From Cyanobacteria bacterium UBA791 (GTDB taxonomy: Bacteria; Cyanobacteriota; Vampirovibrionia; Gastranaerophilales; Gastranaerophilaceae), in NCBI GenBank assembly GCA_002297005.1, contig DBIX01000005.1, forward strand, positions 1-24,761: DNA of 24,761 nt, in the 5' to 3' direction. A program made the position numbers and the translations under genes. Of the stretch, positions 23,497 through 24,761 are shown in pieces. Under the pieces are notes generated by a model. It made no database searches. It saw only the letters and a program-made list of their open reading frames with translations, and had not been told where the DNA came from. How positions within the stretch are numbered: position 1 is the stretch's first letter; every line of letters starts with the position of its first letter.

Positions 23497-23529
23497 AAAG
23501 GCGGCGATGATTTTATCATCGCCGCCTTT
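23497..23529. terminator. Bidirectional terminator after ppdK
   Basis: A perfect 15-bp stem, AAAGGCGGCGATGAT (23497-23511), TTT loop, complement (23515-23529). It has AAA/TTT ends on both sides and lies between convergent genes. Confidence 0.88.
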
Positions 23530-23562
23530 CTTATAAATAAGTCTACAGATTAGATATCTTTT

Positions 23563-23877
23563 TTAATCTTTTTTAGCATAAGACGGTGAGTCCATACAAT
23601 TTTTTAGATATTCAAGTGTGTGGAGTTTTTCGTCATAGAGATATTTTATAAAATCCAAGTATGCAGAATTGTGAGAACTTATTTTTAAATTGATTTCAAA
23701 ACCTTCAGAACAAAACGGTTCGTAATCATAGACAACATAACTATTATATCGGCTTTTCCATTCTTTTTTATCTATTTTACTATTATTTTCGTCAACAACT
23801 GTTTCAAGCCATGCTACAATGTCTTTGTTTACGTTTTTCATTTCTATATGACAGTTTTGATAACGAGAATTATCCAT
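23563..23877 (-). CDS. Small hypothetical protein
   Basis: I do not recognise this 104-residue acidic, soluble protein. It has many Asn, Tyr, Lys and Asp, two Cys in the middle and end, and no signal peptide or membrane segment. A possible alpha/beta pattern is seen: NCHIEMKNVNKDIVAWLETVV at the start, EGFEINLKISSHNSAYLDFIKYLY in the middle, and a C-terminal helix. The start is set at MDNSRYQN because GTAGGTG stands 6 nt upstream; an in-frame start 19 codons earlier has no ribosome binding site. It is convergent with ppdK across a shared terminator and divergent from the HEAT-repeat gene. Confidence 0.65.
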   Translation of the reverse strand: MDNSRYQNCHIEMKNVNKDIVAWLETVVDENNSKIDKKEWKSRYNSYVVYDYEPFCSEGFEINLKISSHNSAYLDFIKYLYDEKLHTLEYLKNCMDSPSYAKKD

Positions 23878-24000
23878 ATTACACCTACCCTGTATTAAAA
23901 TTTTATATCTTAAATCAAATTTAAAAATCCCCATTTTGTCTAGTGTTTTTGAGTAATTCGGGTAATTCTTTTATTTTTTATTTGTTGTTTCTTTACACCT

Positions 24001-24022
24001 ATCTTTATATCGATATAAAGAT
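24001..24022. promoter_or_regulatory. 22-bp perfect palindrome upstream of the HEAT-repeat gene
   Basis: ATCTTTATATC is followed directly by its exact complement. With no loop it is more like a protein-binding operator than an RNA hairpin. Its centre is about 50 nt upstream of the -10 box at 24058-24063. Confidence 0.5.
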
Positions 24023-24033
24023 TATGTAAGGAT

Positions 24034-24063
24034 TTCTTAATTTTTAAAATTTCAGCCTATAAT
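24034..24063 (+). promoter_or_regulatory. Promoter of the HEAT-repeat gene
   Basis: TATAAT at 24058-24063 with a TTCTTA-like -35 at 24034-24039 (18-nt spacer). The leader is about 25 nt and contains GGAGG. Confidence 0.5.
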
Positions 24064-24094
24064 AATAATATAGAAAAACGTATTGGAGGAATAA

Positions 24095-24367
24095 ATGCAA
24101 GTTAACGAACTTTTAGAAAAATTAGACAACAATAATAAAAATCAATTAGAAAACGAAATTGTAAGCATGGGCTCAAGTGCAGTTCCTGTTTTAGTTGAAA
24201 AATTACAAACATCTAAAGGTTTAGTTAGAGGTGTTGTTGCAATGTCTTTAATCAGAATCGGTGAAGATTCAGTTAGCTTGTTAAAAGAAGCTGCAAACAA
24301 AAACCACGATTTCACTTGGGTAGCTGATTACCTAATTAACGAAATTGAAGGTTCAAAAGTAGCTTAA
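24095..24367 (+). CDS. Small HEAT-repeat-like protein
   Basis: A 90-residue soluble, all-helical protein. The central part, MGSSAVPVLVEKLQTSKGLVRGVVAMSLIRIGEDSVSLLKEA, has the paired-helix pattern of HEAT or PBS-lyase HEAT-like repeats (AVPVLVEKL, then VRGVVAMSLIRIG, then SVSLLKEA). Only one and a half to two repeats fit, so it would be a small binding module or work as an oligomer. The start is supported by TTGGAGGA 6 nt upstream. It appears monocistronic, between a promoter with a palindrome upstream and a terminator. Its partner is unknown. Confidence 0.75.
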   Translation: MQVNELLEKLDNNNKNQLENEIVSMGSSAVPVLVEKLQTSKGLVRGVVAMSLIRIGEDSVSLLKEAANKNHDFTWVADYLINEIEGSKVA

Positions 24368-24408
24368 TAAAAAAGATATATAACAAAGAGTAGAAAGTAT
24401 AAAAAACA

Positions 24409-24434
24409 AAAAAAGACGAGAAATCGTCTTTTTT
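24409..24434 (+). terminator. Terminator of the HEAT-repeat gene
   Basis: AAAAAAGACGA, GAAA tetraloop, TCGTCTTTTTT: a perfect stem ending in a T-run. It ends 3 nt before the promoter of the next gene. Confidence 0.9.
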
Positions 24435-24436
24435 GT

Positions 24437-24445
24437 TGCTATAAT
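24437..24445 (+). promoter_or_regulatory. Extended -10 box of the POT transporter gene, apparently leaderless
   Basis: TGCTATAAT is a perfect extended -10 element 9 nt (GGTAGTGTT) before the ATG. No Shine-Dalgarno fits. It follows a terminator immediately, so this is an independent transcript. Confidence 0.6.
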
Positions 24446-24454
24446 GGTAGTGTT

Positions 24455-24761
24455 ATGAAACTAGACTTTTTAAAGGGACACCCAAAGGGATTATATCTAT
24501 TATTTTGTGTTGAAATGTGGGAACGCTTTTCTTATTACGGAATGCGTGCCTTGTTAGTTTTATATATGGTTCAATACTTGTTTGCGGGTATGAATAATGA
24601 TGTTGCAACTCAGTATGCGGGCAACATTTATGGCTGGTACACCGGTTTAGTATACTTAACTCCACTTGTTGGTGGTTATTTGGCGGACAGATACTTTGGA
24701 CAAAGAAAATGTATAGGAACCGGTACTTCTGTTATGTCGGTTGGGTTGTTTATATTAGCTT
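24455..24761 (+). CDS. POT/PTR-family proton-coupled peptide transporter (3' truncated by window)
   Basis: The first 102 codons of a proton-dependent oligopeptide transporter (POT family of the major facilitator superfamily), which imports di- and tripeptides across the inner membrane. The N-terminal helix carries VEMWERFSYYGMRALLVLYM, containing the diagnostic ExxERFxYYG motif used for proton coupling. It is followed by AGNIYGWYTGLVYLTPLVGGYLADRYFGQRKCI, containing the MFS loop 2-3 motif G-G-x-L-A-D-R-x-x-G. The reading frame is open to the window end; a full protein would be about 450-500 residues. Confidence 0.93.
   Translation, partial: MKLDFLKGHPKGLYLLFCVEMWERFSYYGMRALLVLYMVQYLFAGMNNDVATQYAGNIYGWYTGLVYLTPLVGGYLADRYFGQRKCIGTGTSVMSVGLFILA

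Overview
This is an AT-rich bacterial chromosome segment with 24 protein-coding genes (the last one cut by the window edge) and one tRNA gene. A TolC-type outer-membrane factor, a lipid-linked-sugar glycosyltransferase and several secreted or envelope proteins point to a diderm, Gram-negative-type cell. The low GC content, pyruvate phosphate dikinase, the Firmicute-like DXS relative and the small unclassified soluble proteins would fit a gut-associated lineage such as Vampirovibrionia/Gastranaerophilales. That placement is inference; no marker gene in the window proves it.

Layout. 1-323: GC-richer non-coding island with a structured repeat. 324-4014: GT39-like glycosyltransferase (-), fluoride channel crcB (+), an unclassified protein (-), a secreted TRL-family protein (-) and an SGNH esterase (-). 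4153-7500: a DXS-like thiamine-diphosphate enzyme (+) convergent with a TolC-like outer-membrane factor whose mature N-terminus is His-rich (-). 7595-8780: an EF-hand protein and a left-handed beta-helix acyltransferase (+). 8779-10587: a segment carrying a PrdX/YbaK-type tRNA deacylase and an SMR transporter, bracketed by a 95-96 bp direct repeat that duplicates the 3' end of tRNA-Ser(GCU). 10707-12739: an AGCS sodium:amino-acid symporter, a second structured non-coding island, and an 81-residue charged protein. 12937-18161: a three-gene unit of a 1366-residue coiled-coil protein, cutA and a HExxH putative metallopeptidase, with very close spacing and overlap. 18238-19237: two small soluble proteins of unknown function. 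19457-24761: an M16 homologue lacking its zinc motif (-), ppdK (+), a small unknown (-), a HEAT-repeat protein (+) and the start of a POT peptide transporter (+).

The genes do not form one pathway. Themes are transport (fluoride, amino acid, peptide, SMR drug, TolC export), envelope modification (GT39, acyltransferase, SGNH esterase) and central carbon metabolism (PPDK, DXS-like). Most convergent or terminal junctions carry strong perfect hairpin terminators, several of them bidirectional. The observations most worth a second look are the tRNA-Ser 3'-end duplication around a 1.5 kb segment with no integrase, a repeat family at 24-140 and 12404-12487 whose stems change sequence while pairing is kept, a set of genes whose -10 box lies 6-9 nt before the ATG with no Shine-Dalgarno (apparently leaderless), and the giant coiled-coil/cutA/HExxH unit.
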